Source: Sweltsa coloradensis
Lineage: Eukaryota; Arthropoda; Insecta; Plecoptera; Chloroperlidae
DNA length: 64,000 nt
Reading direction: 5' to 3'
NCBI GenBank assembly: GCA_024449915.1
Contig: JAMZAV010000106.1
Coordinates: forward strand, 372,001 to 436,000
Shown: piece by piece, positions 23,927-34,010 of the stretch
How the letters are laid out: every line of letters starts with the position of its first letter
How positions within the stretch are numbered: the stretch's first letter is position 1
The notes under the pieces: model-generated
Databases searched by the model: none
Seen by the model: the letters and a program-made list of their open reading frames with translations, nothing else
Told to the model about the DNA's origin: nothing
Program-made: the position numbers and the translations under genes

Positions 23927-24899
23927 TCGTGTGCAGTTTTACTCTCTCCTCCCAAGATAATCACCGACCATCCCCCCGGTTGTGGCGGCTGACGAGCACT
24001 TGTCCTGTGCTCACTGGCGGGTGATCAATGTCGCACTCACACGAGCACTAATGCGATTATAAGAGGTCAATAGGCTCAGCCGGGAATCACTAACATCGAG
24101 CTAACGGTGATGCTGTTCGGTGCCTGCGTAGCGTGGCGTGAGTGTTGTGTGTGGAGTATCTCCAGTCACTATCTCACATCAGACTGACGATATTCAACAA
24201 TATTTATATATTGGCACCTGGTATTATCAGATTATTAAACTGTAGCAAGAGAGAAACATTTTATTTTAATAACATTATCTGATTTTGGTTTTCTTGTTGT
24301 TGGAAAAATGGTCAAATATTAGGAAGCGCAGTTCTCCTATATGCGTCACTTTTCTATTTATCTGTCCGTCTGTAGGGTCACGTCTCACGATGAAAACCGA
24401 ACATGACCTCCGATCGACGAGTAGTCTAACTCCGCCCCCTGACGTCACGACTCAAACATGTGCTCAAAGATGGCCGTACTGTGGGACGATTTTAACTGAC
24501 AGCCTTACTGTACCACACTAAAGTCTGGATTTCTGGATTGAAATGGTTCAATATTGTGTTGTTTCACGATGTTCGTCAAGAGCTATAATAGGAGGGGTGT
24601 TTTTACACTCGTTTCTGAAGGATATCAAGTTAAGAAATAAGACGTGGGAAATTAAAATCAGATAGTTAAGAAATGTTTTACGAAAACATGTGATACCATG
24701 CTTGTAGGCCTATAATGTTCTTTGCATTTCGTGGATTCCGATAACAAGCAAATTCCTCACGGCAAACTTAAGTGTTTGCGAGATGGAGCCCTGCCCATGT
24801 GTTTACCCATTTTATTTCCCGAACTGGCCAAACTATCTTCATTCTAAACTTAATGCTTGTAGCAGGCAGGCTATATAATGAGTAGACCTGTTTGACGCG
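23927..24899. other. Unique sequence, no gene recognised
   Basis: The interval includes TGACGTCA near 24,442 followed by 'aaagatggccg', a pairing loosely echoed inside the 1,042-bp element (TGACGTCA near 16,361; 'aaagatggcg' near 17,076). No coding frame was recognised. Confidence 0.45.
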
Positions 24900-25420
24900 G
24901 TCCTATAATTCTGCACAAGAGAGAGGCCTAAGCACTAGACAGGCTACTCTTGTTTAGGTGTAGGGCCTAGACCTAGCTAGAATAGAATAGAATGTTGCTT
25001 TATTTCCATTAAGTATTGCATACATAGTTAGTTTTATGTTTACATAACACAGTTGACCCCTAAGATAATAAAAGTAGGCCTACATCTAGTAGTTAGGGTA
25101 GGCCTATATGGAAAGGAAAATAACACCTAGGCCTAGCCTGCTAATTGGTAGGTGAAAATTAACAGTATAGCCTTGATTTTGCTTTTAAGGTAGGCCTAGG
25201 TCTAAAGCTTCCAAGGTTAAAGGCCTAAACTGTGTTTAAACTATAAAGAGGGGTACATTTCTAGGCCTAAATCTTAGCAAAGAGGTGTGTCTAGTCCTAG
25301 CCGTGTAGGCCTAAGATTAGAACCTAGGTCTCCGCCTACCCCTAGAGTTAAACCCAGGCCTACTTTTTACGATATGATCTTGTGAACTGAGGAATAATAA
25401 ATTATGTTGGCCTAAACCTG
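24900..25420. repeat. AGGCCTA-rich tract
   Basis: About ten copies of AGGCCTA or GGCCTA(A/G) are scattered at irregular spacing, often fused as CTAGGCCTAG. The word is palindromic around AGGCCT. Isolated copies occur elsewhere (for example 2130, 16,605, 41,360, 60,430 and 61,990), but this is the densest cluster. There is no fixed period, so it is not a classical satellite. Confidence 0.6.
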
Positions 25421-25498
25421 AGACTAAACTTTAAAAATGCTTTCTAGAGTAAAGGCTTTGGGTTAATAATCATTCTAAACCCAAAGGTATAGGGACTA

Positions 25499-26447
25499 CT
25501 AGGAAAACGCTCAGTTGGACGCGTTGTTGAGCGAGCACCGGTACGTGCAACACGACCCGAGTACGACATTCCCATAATGTTACATACCAATAAGTCTTTA
25601 AGGTCTTGATCGATTCAGCTGAAAATTTGTAAAATAGGTGAGAATGGATAAAATCCACCGCCATCTAGAGGACCTTGACATCATTTCTTTGGGAAAACTA
25701 TTTTACTCTTGATTTCTTCTAGGTGGCAGTACATAGTGACCAGAATTCTTGTGCGACTTTTCGTTGCCATGGTAACGTTACTTTTGTTAAAATGTAATTT
25801 CTATCTACACTACTTATCGGATCAAAATAAAATTAACATATTCGTGACCGGACGGACATTCTAAATGATTTGGCTACCTCAGATTTTGTCGCCGTTTAGT
25901 TTTAAAAAAAAACTTTAGTTTAACTTTAATGTAACTTTATAACTTTTTGAACGATTTTGCCACAAAACTAATGGCATTCAATCGGGAACGAAACTTGCGG
26001 ATGGTCAAAATTTCAACTCGATCCGAGCCTCCGTTTGACCGCTATCATGAGCCAAAAAAGCTGTGCGACTTTCAGTTGCCATGGTAACGGGACTTTGTTA
26101 TAATGTAATTTCCATCTACACTACATATCGGATCAAAATAAAAATAACATATTCGTGATCGGACGGACATTCTAAATGATTTGGCCACCTCAGATTTTGT
26201 CGCCGTTTAGTTTGAAAAAAAAAACTTTCGATTAACTTTAATGTAACTTTTTAACTTTTTGAACGATTTTGCCACAAAACTATACAGCAACCCGCCTAGG
26301 TGGTATGTACATGTGTGCAAAATTTCAGGTCGATCAGAGAAACGGTGCGACCTGTATCGAAGCAGTAACAGAAAAAAAAAACAAACAAAAAAAAAAACAG
26401 ACATTGGAGCCATAAGAGTCAAGTGGAGACGCTCGCTTCGCTCGCTC
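25499..26447 (+). repeat. Family B element, left arm of inverted repeat
   Basis: This is the inverted counterpart of 28,843-30,021. From the left: 'aacgctcagttggacgcgtt', a diverged stretch, CCGCCATCTAGAGG (25,658-25,671), CTTCTAGGTGGCAG (25,716-25,729), then a 312-bp tandem unit, complete once and then nearly repeated, with GTTGCCATGGTAAC at 25,763-25,776 and 26,075-26,088. An A-rich tract follows, and the end is CGCTCGCTTCGCTCGC at 26,430-26,445. Short frames inside are not recognisable. Confidence 0.8.
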
Positions 26448-27320
26448 AATGATGACCACCGTTTTCCGAAGTCCACACATCCTCTAGGACATAATAAAGG
26501 ACAAAAAGCCTTCCCTAAAAAGCAGCTGGCTTCCTTCTTGATCTACATAGTCTTTGGCTAAGCCCATTCTAAAAAATAACATATTTTTCAAGGATTTTTT
26601 CCACCCGTACGGGCGTAAAAACACGTTGAAGTCCATTGCGCCAACCACACTTAGGTTGCAGCTTGTCCCACAGTTCGCGGCGCTATCTGTTGGATTTTTC
26701 GGAACTAGCTAAGCCCGCCTTTGACTAGTTGTCCATTGACTTGCTGTTTTTTTCCCCCCTTGGCCAGGACGACGCAGAAAGTTTGAGAGTTAAGGGTGCT
26801 CGGCTAGCCTTTCAGAAAGTTGATAACATGCACAAAACCACTATTGTGTGTATCGGAATAAAAATACTATACACTTCCGAGTTTCTAATTGATGAAACTA
26901 GTATTGATTTTTGCGTTCAAATTTCAAAAATTCAAAAAGATTCAAACTGCAGATTTTCTAACGTTTTCCTGATTTGAGTGTACGAAAACTGTTGATCTGG
27001 CTTTACTGCTTGGGGTGTCAATCGTTCCTTCGTTATGCACAGTCCCGTGTGCTGCTAACGCGTCCCGGATGCGTCCTATTACCCTCTTAAGACCTGCCTA
27101 GCCCCCCCCCCCCCCCTCCTTGCCAGTGGCGGGCCAGTGGAATTGAAAAAGCTGTTTCAACAAAGCTCGCGCACATAAATTCAGTCGGCTGCCGCGTATC
27201 GTGCATTGTAATTTGTTTTGCCCAACTGAAAGAATTCCATCGCCAATGATTGAAACAGCTACACAATTTCGATTGGAAACCTCAATATAAATCTCGTAGG
27301 CCTACACTCTCGGCGCCCTG
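26448..27320. other. Spacer of the inverted repeat, no gene recognised
   Basis: It contains a 15-base poly-C tract near 27,103 and an otherwise unique sequence. No frame resembles a transposase or reverse transcriptase, so this spacer does not look like the coding part of a composite element. Confidence 0.5.
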
Positions 27321-27670
27321 CTACGGCTAGACCGAAACGTGGTGGCTTGCATATGTGTACAGTGCAGACACACGCGCACATTCACACGCACATACACTCG
27401 CACACACACTCGGCGCACTACGCACTACTGTAGCACTACGGCTAGACCGAAATATGGTGGTTTGCACATGTGGTATTCTGTACATCCACACACGTGCACT
27501 AACAACAAACAAACGCAATATACGCACATGTACACATGCACGCGCATACTAACAGCTACGGCTAGACCGAAACATCTTGGCCAGCACTCGCAGTCTGTGC
27601 AGACACATTATCATACACACGCGCACACACTCATGTGTATACTGTATACCCTAGAATTAATACACATACA
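27321..27670. repeat. CA-rich minisatellite, three 115-120-bp units
   Basis: Each unit opens with CTACGGCTAGACCGAAA (starts at 27,321, 27,436 and 27,556) followed by a purine-poor CA/CG-rich tail. Spacing is 115 and 120 bp. The open frames across it are products of the (CA)n composition, not genes. Confidence 0.8.
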
Positions 27671-28220
27671 CACACACACGCACAAACGTGGGTCTTACGA
27701 CTAAGGTTTAATCAACAGCTGTTCATACTCTTGATGTTTGCACTAGATGCTGATCTAGATTTATTAAATTGCGTTTGTGTTTGTTTCGAGAAAACAAACA
27801 TATATTTTTAGTCTGCTGTCACGCCTGTTCAAAGTTTTTAACTTTCGGGTTCAGCGATTTAATTTATTGCCGGCTAAACTAAGTCTGTATAGTGTTTTGT
27901 GAACAAAACGCAAATGATTTGTTAGAGCCACGGAACGGTCGCTTGGCGTACACGGTTTCAGTTGAACTCTGATGTGAATATACTACCATCATCCGTGGTA
28001 ATTGCGCTCTCGTATGCAACCAATGAATGCCAAGTTTAGGTAAGACAAAGATGGAATGACGTGAAGACATACCACGGTCATTTTTAAAACGGCCTAGATG
28101 AGTATTTTTGTATTGGTATCAATAATGACAAACAAAATAACACTTGGCTTGGTCGCTTTGGTATACTGTCCTCCACTGAAAATCCGTTACATGACTGAGT
28201 GGGTTGACTCTAAATACGAA
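27671..28220. other. Unique sequence, no gene recognised
   Basis: No repeat family or gene seen. The end at about 28,192-28,220 ('gactgagtgggttgactc..aaatacgaa') matches the start of the family C-associated stretch at 31,648-31,672. Confidence 0.45.
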
Positions 28221-28410
28221 TTAATAATTTATTATTTATTTATTTATTTATTAATTAATTAATTAATTTATTTATTTATCAATAAATTTATTTATTTATT
28301 TATTTATTTATTAGAAAATTTATTTATTTATTTATTTATTAATAAATTTATTCATTAATTTATTAATTAATTAATTTATTTATGTATTTATTTATTTATT
28401 TATTTATTTT
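28221..28410. repeat. (TTTA)n microsatellite with TTAA interruptions
   Basis: About 190 bp of TTTA units broken by TTAATTAA and TCAATAAA. Such tracts recur next to family C copies (6.38 and 46.32 kb), suggesting they belong to, or are seeded by, that repeat. Confidence 0.85.
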
Positions 28411-28739
28411 CGTTTAATTCAGTTTCGTTAATGACGGGTATTGGTTATTACCTTTTCGTAGTATTTCTTCTTGTGTTATAGACAGGTAATTGCGCAATGT
28501 AGTTCAATTATCGTTTTAACCAAATACCTCTGTCTTATGGTGTGTCTATTCCTCGTATTCGTAACGCTCGAAGCATCCTGGTAAGTTCACAGTTGAACTT
28601 GTTTTAAAATCTTAACGAAATTGTCGAACTTCAATGAAGTTATCACTCGAAATGTATAATTAAATTTCATTCTGTAAACAACAGACAGATTTTGAATAGC
28701 TGAAAGATAAAGTAACTTTACTTTTAAGTAAATTATATT

Positions 28740-28788
28740 ATTTAGTTGTCCTCCTTTGTAAATTTGTTTCTATAACTGTATAGGATGT
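28740..28788 (-). repeat. Family C fragment
   Basis: Reverse complement reads 'tcctata.cagttata' then 'tttacaaaggaggacaac', the family C start. The family B right arm begins about 55 bp further on. Confidence 0.6.
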
Positions 28789-28842
28789 GGTTATTTTTTG
28801 GGAGTCATCAAGGTTGTCATCCAGATATTTATGTATTTATTT

Positions 28843-30021
28843 AAGCGAGCGAAGCGAGCGTTTCCATTTGACTCTGCCGGAAAAAATAGTCACTGGTTTT
28901 GTTTTTTTTTTTTTTTGTTTGTTTGTTTTTTTTTGTTTTTTGTTTGTATGTCTCGCGATAACGTTCGAACGGAGGCTCGGATCGAGTTGAAATTTTCACC
29001 ATCCGCAAGCTTTGTTCTCGATTGAATGCCATTAGTTTTGTGGCAAAATCGTTCCATAAAGTTAAAAAGTTACATTAAAGTTAATCGAAAGTTTTTTTTT
29101 CAAACTTCACGGCGACAAAATCTGAGATGGCCAAATCATTTAAAATGTCCGTCCGGTCACGAATATGTTAATTTTATTTTGATCCGATAAGTAGTGTAGA
29201 TGGAAATTACATTATAACAAAGTACGGTTACCATGGCAACGGAAAGTCGTGCAGCTTTTTTGGCTCATGATAGCGGTCGAACGGAGGCTCGGATCGAGTT
29301 GAAATTTTCACCATCCGCAAGCTTTGTTCTCGATTGAATGCCATTAGTTTTGTGGCAAAATCGTTCAAAAAGTTAAAAAGTTACATTAAAGTTAATCGAA
29401 AGTTTTTTTTTCAAACTCAACGGCGACAAAATCTGAGATAGCCAAATCATTTAGAATGTCCGTCCGGTCACGAATATGTTAATTTTATTTTGATCCGATA
29501 AGTAGTGTAGATGGAAATTACATTATAACAAAAGTAACGTTGCCATGGCAACGAAAAGACGCGCGAAGTTTCTAATGCATTGCCACCTAGAAGTTATCAA
29601 AATACTTTCTAGGAAGCAGTCTATTATTTGTCAACAAAGAGTTTAAATAGTTCTCCCAAGGAGTCAAGGTCCTCTAGATGGCGGTGGATTTTAAAGTAAA
29701 GATTAATAGCGTTTTCCATTGGCATGCACTCGGCGAGTGCAGACATGTCATTGTTGTCAACCTCCACTTGAATAACATTACAAAACTGAACAAATGAAAA
29801 GACAAGTGGCAATCCAGTGCGCACTAGGGCGCACTAGTGCGACCTGAGTGCGGCCAATGGAAAACGCCATTAAACACGGGTTTACCCAAATACCTTGGCA
29901 ATAATAGATAATACTGGAAACGCGAACGTCGCAAATTTTTAAAATTTACAAAAAATGTGCAATGTGGGTCTAGCTATAGCACGTGCTCGCTTATCAACGC
30001 GTCCAACTGAGCGTTTCCTAG
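28843..30021 (-). repeat. Family B element, right arm of inverted repeat
   Basis: This is the reverse complement of 25,499-26,447. It starts with GCGAGCGAAGCGAGCG (28,845-28,860), has T-rich runs, then two 312-bp tandem units ('cgaacggaggctcgg' at 28,966 and 29,278), the words TTGCCACCTAGAAG (29,580-29,593) and CCTCTAGATGGCGG (29,671-29,684), a MITE, and the end 'cgcgtccaactgagcgtt'. X-box words lie at 29,227-29,240 and 29,539-29,552. It is longer than the left arm because of the MITE and of diverged DNA between the MITE and the end. Confidence 0.8.
29707..29869. mobile_element. 163-bp MITE flanked by TTAA
   Basis: The terminal inverted repeats are TAGCGTTTTCCATTGG at the left and the complement of TGGCGTTTTCCATTGG at the right, 15 of 16 matching. 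TTAA lies on both sides (29,703-29,706 and 29,870-29,873), the target used by piggyBac and Kolobok superfamilies. Inside are short palindromes such as GCACTCGGCGAGTGC and GCGCACTAGTGCG. The left family B arm lacks these ends, though the two arms align poorly just here. It is non-coding and non-autonomous. Confidence 0.65.
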
Positions 30022-30033
30022 TTATTTATATAA

Positions 30034-30200
30034 CGTCTATCCTATTCAGTTATAAAAACTGATTTACAAAGGAGGACAACTAAATAAATCTAATTACATA
30101 GATGCAGAAACTACAATAAACTACATTTAAGTACATATTTGAAATAGTAGCATTACAACAACAATGCATTTAAAACACAACAATTTTGTTAACAAATAAA
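30034..30200 (+). repeat. Family C, good copy
   Basis: It starts CGTCTATCCTATTCAGTT, then 'aactgatttacaaaggagga', 'caactaaataaatct', a 'gatgcagaaac' block, 'tacatatttgaaatagtag' and an ACAAC run. The same order is seen at 31,591 and 57,194. The first part contains the palindromic pair TCAGTT/AACTGA. No coding frame. Confidence 0.75.
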
Positions 30201-30816
30201 AATGATATTAAATAAATAGCTTTACTTGTAGCGCCGATCATTCTGGCCGTGTGGTCGCATCACGTCGCTAGATGTCAGATGTTGTTTCAATTAGCCGTGT
30301 TTATGTGACCCCTGTCGGGTCGGCGTCGTGCAGCACGCACGCGTGCGGCGGGTTGCCCTCCTCTCTCCTCCAGGGCAGCTAATGGAGTTACCGTGTTGCG
30401 CCACAGATGACACTTGTCCTCAGCTCAACAATGCAAATCGCAGCTGCTGCTAAAGTATCTGCGATGGAGGTCGACCACCGCGACACGCTAATACAATCAA
30501 AAATGTATTGGGTGGGCGGAGCTGGTCAAGGGGTTGATTCTACTACAGAGGGTCGCACGCACCTGCCCGGTCCGGTACACACAGTTGGTAGTTACATCAT
30601 TAACTTTATGATTTAAATTCAATTTTCGTAAAACCAGTGTTTATATTAAGTGTATCCCTGTAACTATATACATCACCCCTTTCTTTCTCGATTTGGTTAA
30701 TCGGGAAACATTCCCGTAGGTGTAATTGTTTTTATTTACTACAATTCAGAAATTTATCATTTATACATCCATTCAGATGTATAATGCAACTAAAATTCAG
30801 AGCTTAAAATATACCC
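30201..30816. other. Enhancer-like GC-richer island, no gene
   Basis: The interval 30,220-30,590 is free of the repeats seen elsewhere, GC-richer, and contains the POU octamer ATGCAAAT (30,431-30,438) directly followed by the E-box CAGCTG. A 69-codon plus frame (30,407-30,616) is not recognisable. Regulatory function is inference. Confidence 0.35.
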
Positions 30817-30894
30817 GTCCTGATAGTCTAGTGGTTAAGAGAAGACGCCTGTCTGGAATGCGGGAGATCCGTGGTTCGATTCCCGGTTGGGGCG
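30817..30894 (+). pseudogene. tRNA-like locus (Asp-type), probable tRNA pseudogene
   Basis: A 7-bp acceptor stem is possible (GTCCTGA with TTGGGGC, three wobbles). The D region has TAGTCTAGTGGTTA (A box), the anticodon region reads CGCCTGTC then GCGGGAGA as in eukaryotic tRNA-Asp, and the B box GGTTCGATTCC is perfect. A run of six T at 30,898-30,903 is a good Pol III terminator. Against a working gene: the anticodon loop would be 11 nt because of extra bases after GTC, the T stem has two mismatches, and the D stem is weak. It may also be an isolated SINE head. Only one such copy was seen in the window. Confidence 0.5.
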
Positions 30895-31469
30895 GACTTT
30901 TTTAATTTCTCAATTGAAGTAAATAAAATACATCACCCCTAGCTTGTAATAATGATTTTTTGCTTCGTCCACTTTTTGTGTGTTCTGTGCAATTACAGAA
31001 TAGAGATACCTACTTTAAAAAAAATATATATCTTTGAGCAAAGTTTACTTTAATATTTAATATTGTAATGATAACAGTGTTGTCTGAAAATACATGATGC
31101 AAATATGATGACGTTGTTTTTAGATTTAGTTTGACTTTTTGTCGTAAAGTTTGTATTCTAAATTTATTGTGTTAGTTTTATCTTTAGTCAACTTTGTGTT
31201 GTACTTTTAGTTTCAGTTTTTGTGGTAGTTTATAGAAGCACACAGCGTACAGAAGCATACAAGAGTGTCTAAAAATACATAATGCAATTATGATAATGTT
31301 GGTTTTAGCTTTAGTTCGACTTTGTATTGTAGTTTTAGTTATAATTTTAGTTATTGTTTCAGTGTTTATGTTAGTTTATAGAAGCACGGATACAAAATAG
31401 CGAGAGAAGCTACATCTCTAGATTGTCGAACAAGGATACACATAATACATCGACTTTGTTTATATCTTT
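30895..31469. other. Unique AT-rich sequence with an internal near-repeat
   Basis: Two similar stretches, about 31,085-31,250 and 31,265-31,400, each contain 'gaaaatacat' or 'aaaatacataatgca', 'ttttagttt.gactttt' and 'gtttatagaagca', so the DNA is an old tandem duplication of roughly 180 bp. No gene. Confidence 0.45.
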
Positions 31470-31486
31470 TGGTGGCGGTGCCGGGT
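31470..31486 (+). repeat. Solo tRNA-Ala-CCA-complementary word, one change
   Basis: TGGTGGCGGTGCCGGGT, differing from the consensus 17-mer by one base. The flanks ('tatatctt' before, 'ttcaaatatc' after) are unlike those of other copies. Confidence 0.6.
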
Positions 31487-31590
31487 TTCAAATATCTCTT
31501 TTGCGTGAGGCTAGCACCTTATTTCTGATTCTAACGATATTTCATTTATCGTATTGATTTATTTATTGATTTATTAATTGATTTATTTAT

Positions 31591-31800
31591 CGTCTATCCT
31601 ATTCAGTTAAAACATTGATTTACAAAGGAGGACAACGAAATAAAAGCAGTTATGACTGATTGGGTAGATTATAAATACGATAAAAAAATACATAAATGCA
31701 CACACAATCAAGAACTATAGTTTGAAATAGTTATATTACAACAACAACTACAACCACAAAAACAACAACAAAAACAAAAACAAAAACAACACAACAACCA
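31591..31800 (+). repeat. Family C copy with (ACA)n tail
   Basis: It has the family C start at 31,591, 'tttacaaaggaggacaac', 'gtttgaaatagttatat', then a long run of ACA/AAAAAC units at 31,738-31,800. The longer ACA run suggests slippage from the ACAAC segment of the shared sequence. Confidence 0.7.
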
Positions 31801-33380
31801 CAAATATTATTATCTAATGTCAACTATAAACGCATGCAAATGATAGATTATGGTTGGTGTTTATCGTGAGATGTGACACAAACAGACGCACAGAAAATAG
31901 ATCCTTATAATTGAAGAATAACTGCCTATAACTTATTAATATATTATCCCGAGTTGTATTGTATATTGGCATACGTTTTGTAAGATCGCAATCCTACATT
32001 ATGTTCAGAGATTCTTGTCCATAGTTATACCTTATAAGGTCTTCGTCAAATTGTTATTAAATTTTAGCATTTCAAATTAATTCAATTACAACAAAGTGTT
32101 AATTACCAGCGGGATGTGTGTGCGCTCGGCGTGCCCTTGGCTAGGTAACATGCGGAAAGTTGGCTGCCTGGAGTTTCAAACTCATGTTAGTGTAGTCTGT
32201 TACACATATCCGAAACTCGCATGTCCAGGTAGTAGGTGGAACGTAACTTTCTCCGCACGGAATCTAACGGTGAGATGTGTGCCGGATAACGCGATCGTGC
32301 CCGTCAAGGGGGGTGGGTGAAAGAAAACGACGATCAATCTAGCGTATTCATACAAAAGAAGTGGTATTTTAATTTCCTCAGATTGGTGTGTGTGCGTGCG
32401 TGTGCGTGGGGATGCGTGCGTGTGCGTGTGGCTGGTTCGGATGAGAAGATCGGTATCGCAATCGAAGCGAAGAACGAACCAACTCTCTCTCTCTCTCTCT
32501 TTCTCTCTCTGAAAGTAACGAACAAGATTCCCCCGATGATAGCAGGGCCGTATAACTCTCGCACAATGGCGCTTGCTTGGCCTGTGGAGATAAGTTGCAT
32601 TTTTAAAACATCTTAGGGGCGTTCAAGGCTTTGCAATCGTTTCTCAACCAAAGAAACTACTTGTACTTTTCTTAGACTTTCTTTAGAGGGATACGGACGT
32701 ACTTTACCTATTCGCGGAGGGTACGGATCCATCTTGGTTCTAAGTCTACGGGTTAAGGTTCCGGTTTCTCTCTACATCCTTCTCGTCTAGTTTCCCGCCC
32801 CCCTACTCCTTCCTACTCGTCACGGCACTGGGTTCCTCTACATGCTAGTTTCTATTCAGCTTCCTCTTTTACAGAAGATATACGTGTACTGTGAGAATGT
32901 GGGGGGGTCTCTTGCATAAAGTTTATACCACCATGTATACAAGTGGACGAAATTTCCGCTGTTATTTATTGCATAATATATATATTTTTTCATTATTTAA
33001 TCATTTTAGTTATAAAAAGAAGTTGAATCAAAGAGGACATTAAATTCAACTGGTATTACACAATTGTTCATAAAATAATGAACAATAATTTCAGGAATTA
33101 TTTAAATAAGTATCTAGAAGGATTAAAGCGTTCAAAGCAGTCTACCAAAACTAAGAAAAAATATTTAATGATGTAATATTTCAAATATATATATATAAAT
33201 AATTTAAATGAAATCAACTGAATTACTATTGGATTTTATTAAAATGAATTAAGCCCGGCCAAGTCCCTTTTTAACTTCAAAATTGAAAAACATGCAATAA
33301 TATTAAAATAAATAAAATAATAATAAATATTAAAAGTATTTTGTTTTTCTAGGCTAAATTCGACACTTTTTCTACCTGTT
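31801..33380. other. Unique sequence with TG/CG and CT microsatellites
   Basis: A TGTGCG-type tract at about 32,384-32,432 and a (CT)n tract at about 32,485-32,510 explain the open frames of 62-99 codons on both strands here. The patch 32,100-32,320 is GC-richer, and its 74-codon plus frame is not recognisable. Confidence 0.5.
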
Positions 33381-33397
33381 TGGTGGAGGTGCCGGGT
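33381..33397 (+). repeat. Solo tRNA-Ala-CCA-complementary word
   Basis: An exact TGGTGGAGGTGCCGGGT, preceded by 'acctgtt' and followed by 'cgcacaatt'. Flanks are unique. Confidence 0.75.
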
Positions 33398-33512
33398 CGC
33401 ACAATTCTATCTTTGATTATGACGACTTTTGTTGCGTAACGTCTCATATTAATACACTAAGGCCACACGAGACAATGAATGACGATGAGTGACGATTTAA
33501 AAAAATACCTTG

Positions 33513-33599
33513 CCTTATGCGGGATTCGAACCCACGTCCTTGTAGAGCCATACTCTTCGGATCAGCATTTGGACAATCATACGTGCCACCGCGGACGGC
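33513..33599 (-). repeat. tRNA-like locus, long variable arm type or SINE head
   Basis: On the minus strand an 87-nt region has an A-box-like GGTGGCACGTATGA, and a perfect B box GGTTCGAATCC whose T stem (GTGGG with CCCGC) pairs at all five positions. The acceptor ends do not pair well and the anticodon arm has a 9-nt loop, so a working tRNA is unlikely. No 'ggggactcaatccctt' body follows, so it is not the SINE family of 17-18 kb. Confidence 0.4.
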
Positions 33600-33789
33600 A
33601 ATCTATCATTGCGAGAATAAGATGTCGAATCTCTTTTCTTTATCACTAGAAGAATAAGGAACGGTTAACTATACAACAACATAAACCCAGCTATGTCAGC
33701 TTATATACCACGTATGTGACGTATAGGTTCGTGACCTAGGTGTAATATTCAAATCTGCATGCACATGTTATAGTATTTTTCTCGCCAAG

Positions 33790-34010
33790 CGTGATGACCA
33801 TTGGCACAGGGCCCTTTTCAGCCTTTACGGAAATTGGGTTAGGAATATCCGAGGGCTGTTTCAGAGGAATCAATCCCTTGCAGTCACATTACCGACCGAA
33901 GAAAACATCGGAAAACTTTGTCAGGTATGCAGGTCTCGACGGGATGCGAACCCGGGTCCTCCCGAAACAGAGTCAAGCGCTGAGCACCCAACAACACTGT
34001 TGGTTACTGC
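33790..34010 (-). repeat. tRNA-derived SINE, copy 4
   Basis: The body block 'aatatccgagggctgttt.agaggaatcaatccctt' matches copy 2. The head at about 33,936-33,985 has a B box with one change in the TTCGA loop (TTCGC) and the 'cctcccgaaacagagtc' block. The plus frame 33,791-34,069 is the antisense of this SINE, not a gene. Confidence 0.65.

Noticed and set aside
26259..26561. 100-codon plus frame at the end of family B
   Set aside because: It reads through the family B A-rich tract and end repeat; no transposase or other domain.
27339..27704. 121-codon His/Thr-rich frame
   Set aside because: It is a translation of the CA-rich minisatellite; open frames exist on several frames and both strands.
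33513..33599. Functional tRNA with a long variable arm
   Set aside because: The T arm is good, but the acceptor ends do not pair and the anticodon loop is the wrong size.
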